Source: an uncultured Peptococcaceae bacterium | GTDB taxonomy: Bacteria; Bacillota; Peptococcia; Peptococcales; Peptococcaceae | Direction of reading: 5' to 3' | Length of the DNA stretch: 14,208 nucleotides | NCBI GenBank assembly: GCA_900556545.1 | Contig: USPE01000026.1 | Span: forward strand, 1 to 14,208 | Part shown: piece after piece, positions 13,901-14,208 of the stretch | Position numbering within the stretch: position 1 is the stretch's first letter | How the letters are laid out: each line of letters opens with the position of its first letter | Position numbers and translations under genes: made by a program | The notes under the pieces: model-generated | Database searches by the model: none | What the model saw: only the letters and a program-made list of their open reading frames with translations | What the model was told of the DNA's origin: nothing

Positions 13901-14208
13901 ATGACTGTCAACAATATTGTAATGGACCAATCTGCCATTAATCGCTCTCTAAGCCGTATCGCTCACGAAATATTAGAGCGTAACAAGGGAACCGATCATC
14001 TGGCATTCATCGGTATTCGCAGCCGCGGTATTCCGCTGGCCTGGCGACTGGCAAAAAAAATTGAACAGATTGAAGGGGTTTCTCTTCCTGTAGGTGAATT
14101 GGATATCACCTCTTATCGGGACGATTTGGAGCAGTTTGGTACCAAAGCCGAATTTTCCGCTAACAAACTTCCCTTTGATATCACCGGAAAAAAAGTAATT
14201 CTAGTAGA
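13901..14208 (+). CDS. pyrR: PyrR, pyrimidine operon RNA-binding regulator / uracil phosphoribosyltransferase (3' end cut off)
   Basis: PyrR binds pyr mRNA in response to UMP and can also act as a uracil phosphoribosyltransferase. I read 102 codons to the window edge out of an expected 175-180. Matching segments are INRSLSRIAHEILERNKG (13-30), FIGIRSRGIPLAWRLAKKIEQIEG (36-59), LPVGELDITSYRDD (62-75) and LPFDITGKKVILV (90-102). The last runs right up to the PRPP-binding DDVLFTGRT motif, which is outside. AAGGAGG lies 11 bases before the ATG. The gene starts 7 bp after the rluD stop, so there is no room for a pyr attenuator leader directly upstream. Confidence 0.93.
   Translation, partial: MTVNNIVMDQSAINRSLSRIAHEILERNKGTDHLAFIGIRSRGIPLAWRLAKKIEQIEGVSLPVGELDITSYRDDLEQFGTKAEFSANKLPFDITGKKVILV

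Noticed and set aside
1..14208. CRISPR arrays, insertion sequences, prophage genes, tRNA or rRNA genes, toxin-antitoxin or defence genes
   Set aside because: I looked for repeat arrays, transposase or integrase motifs and structural RNA signatures and saw none; the window is occupied by conserved core genes.

Overview
The window is a nearly intact division and cell wall (dcw) cluster from a moderately AT-rich bacterium, most likely a member of the Bacillota (Firmicutes). Three things point that way. The cluster order is mraZ-rsmH-ftsL-pbp-murE-murF-mraY-murD-ftsW/spoVE-murG. The pbp encodes a class B PBP with PASTA repeats, and the SEDS protein resembles SpoVE. The other arm has the lspA-rluD(ylyB)-pyrR order familiar from Bacillota, preceded by a DUF5665-like membrane protein. 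MurE carries the DNPR motif expected of a meso-diaminopimelate-adding enzyme. A Negativicutes or Clostridia origin would fit, but the sequence read by eye does not settle it.

Layout. Positions 1-11727 hold ten co-directional minus-strand genes. Reading in the direction of transcription from right to left, these are mraZ, rsmH, ftsL-like, pbp, murE, murF, mraY, murD, ftsW/spoVE and murG. murG runs off the left edge. Positions 11728-12127 form a 400-bp divergent control region with promoter-like sequences on both strands and a clear four-unit, 10-bp-period MraZ box. Positions 12128-14208 hold four plus-strand genes: a DUF5665-like gene, lspA, rluD and pyrR. pyrR runs off the right edge. No RNA gene, insertion sequence, CRISPR array or prophage sequence was seen.

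How the genes work together. MurE, MurF and MurD are Mur ligases that build UDP-MurNAc-pentapeptide. MraY transfers it to undecaprenyl phosphate to make lipid I, and MurG adds GlcNAc to make lipid II. FtsW/SpoVE polymerises lipid II and its partner class B PBP cross-links the glycan. The FtsL-like protein belongs to the division complex that activates this pair. RsmH modifies 16S rRNA and MraZ is the cluster's own regulator. Most genes are separated by 4-45 bp, which suggests one long operon. The exception is a 161-bp gap between pbp and murE that holds a hairpin and overlapping promoter-like motifs, so murE-to-murG expression may be partly independent. The plus-strand genes cover lipoprotein signal peptide removal (LspA), rRNA pseudouridylation (RluD type) and pyrimidine regulation (PyrR).

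The content is largely conventional. I do not see an undescribed system. The points most worth a second look are the MraZ box and its promoters, the pbp-murE gap, the long Tyr-rich N-terminal extension of FtsL, the acidic tail of the PBP, and an irregular stretch of murG at the extreme left edge.
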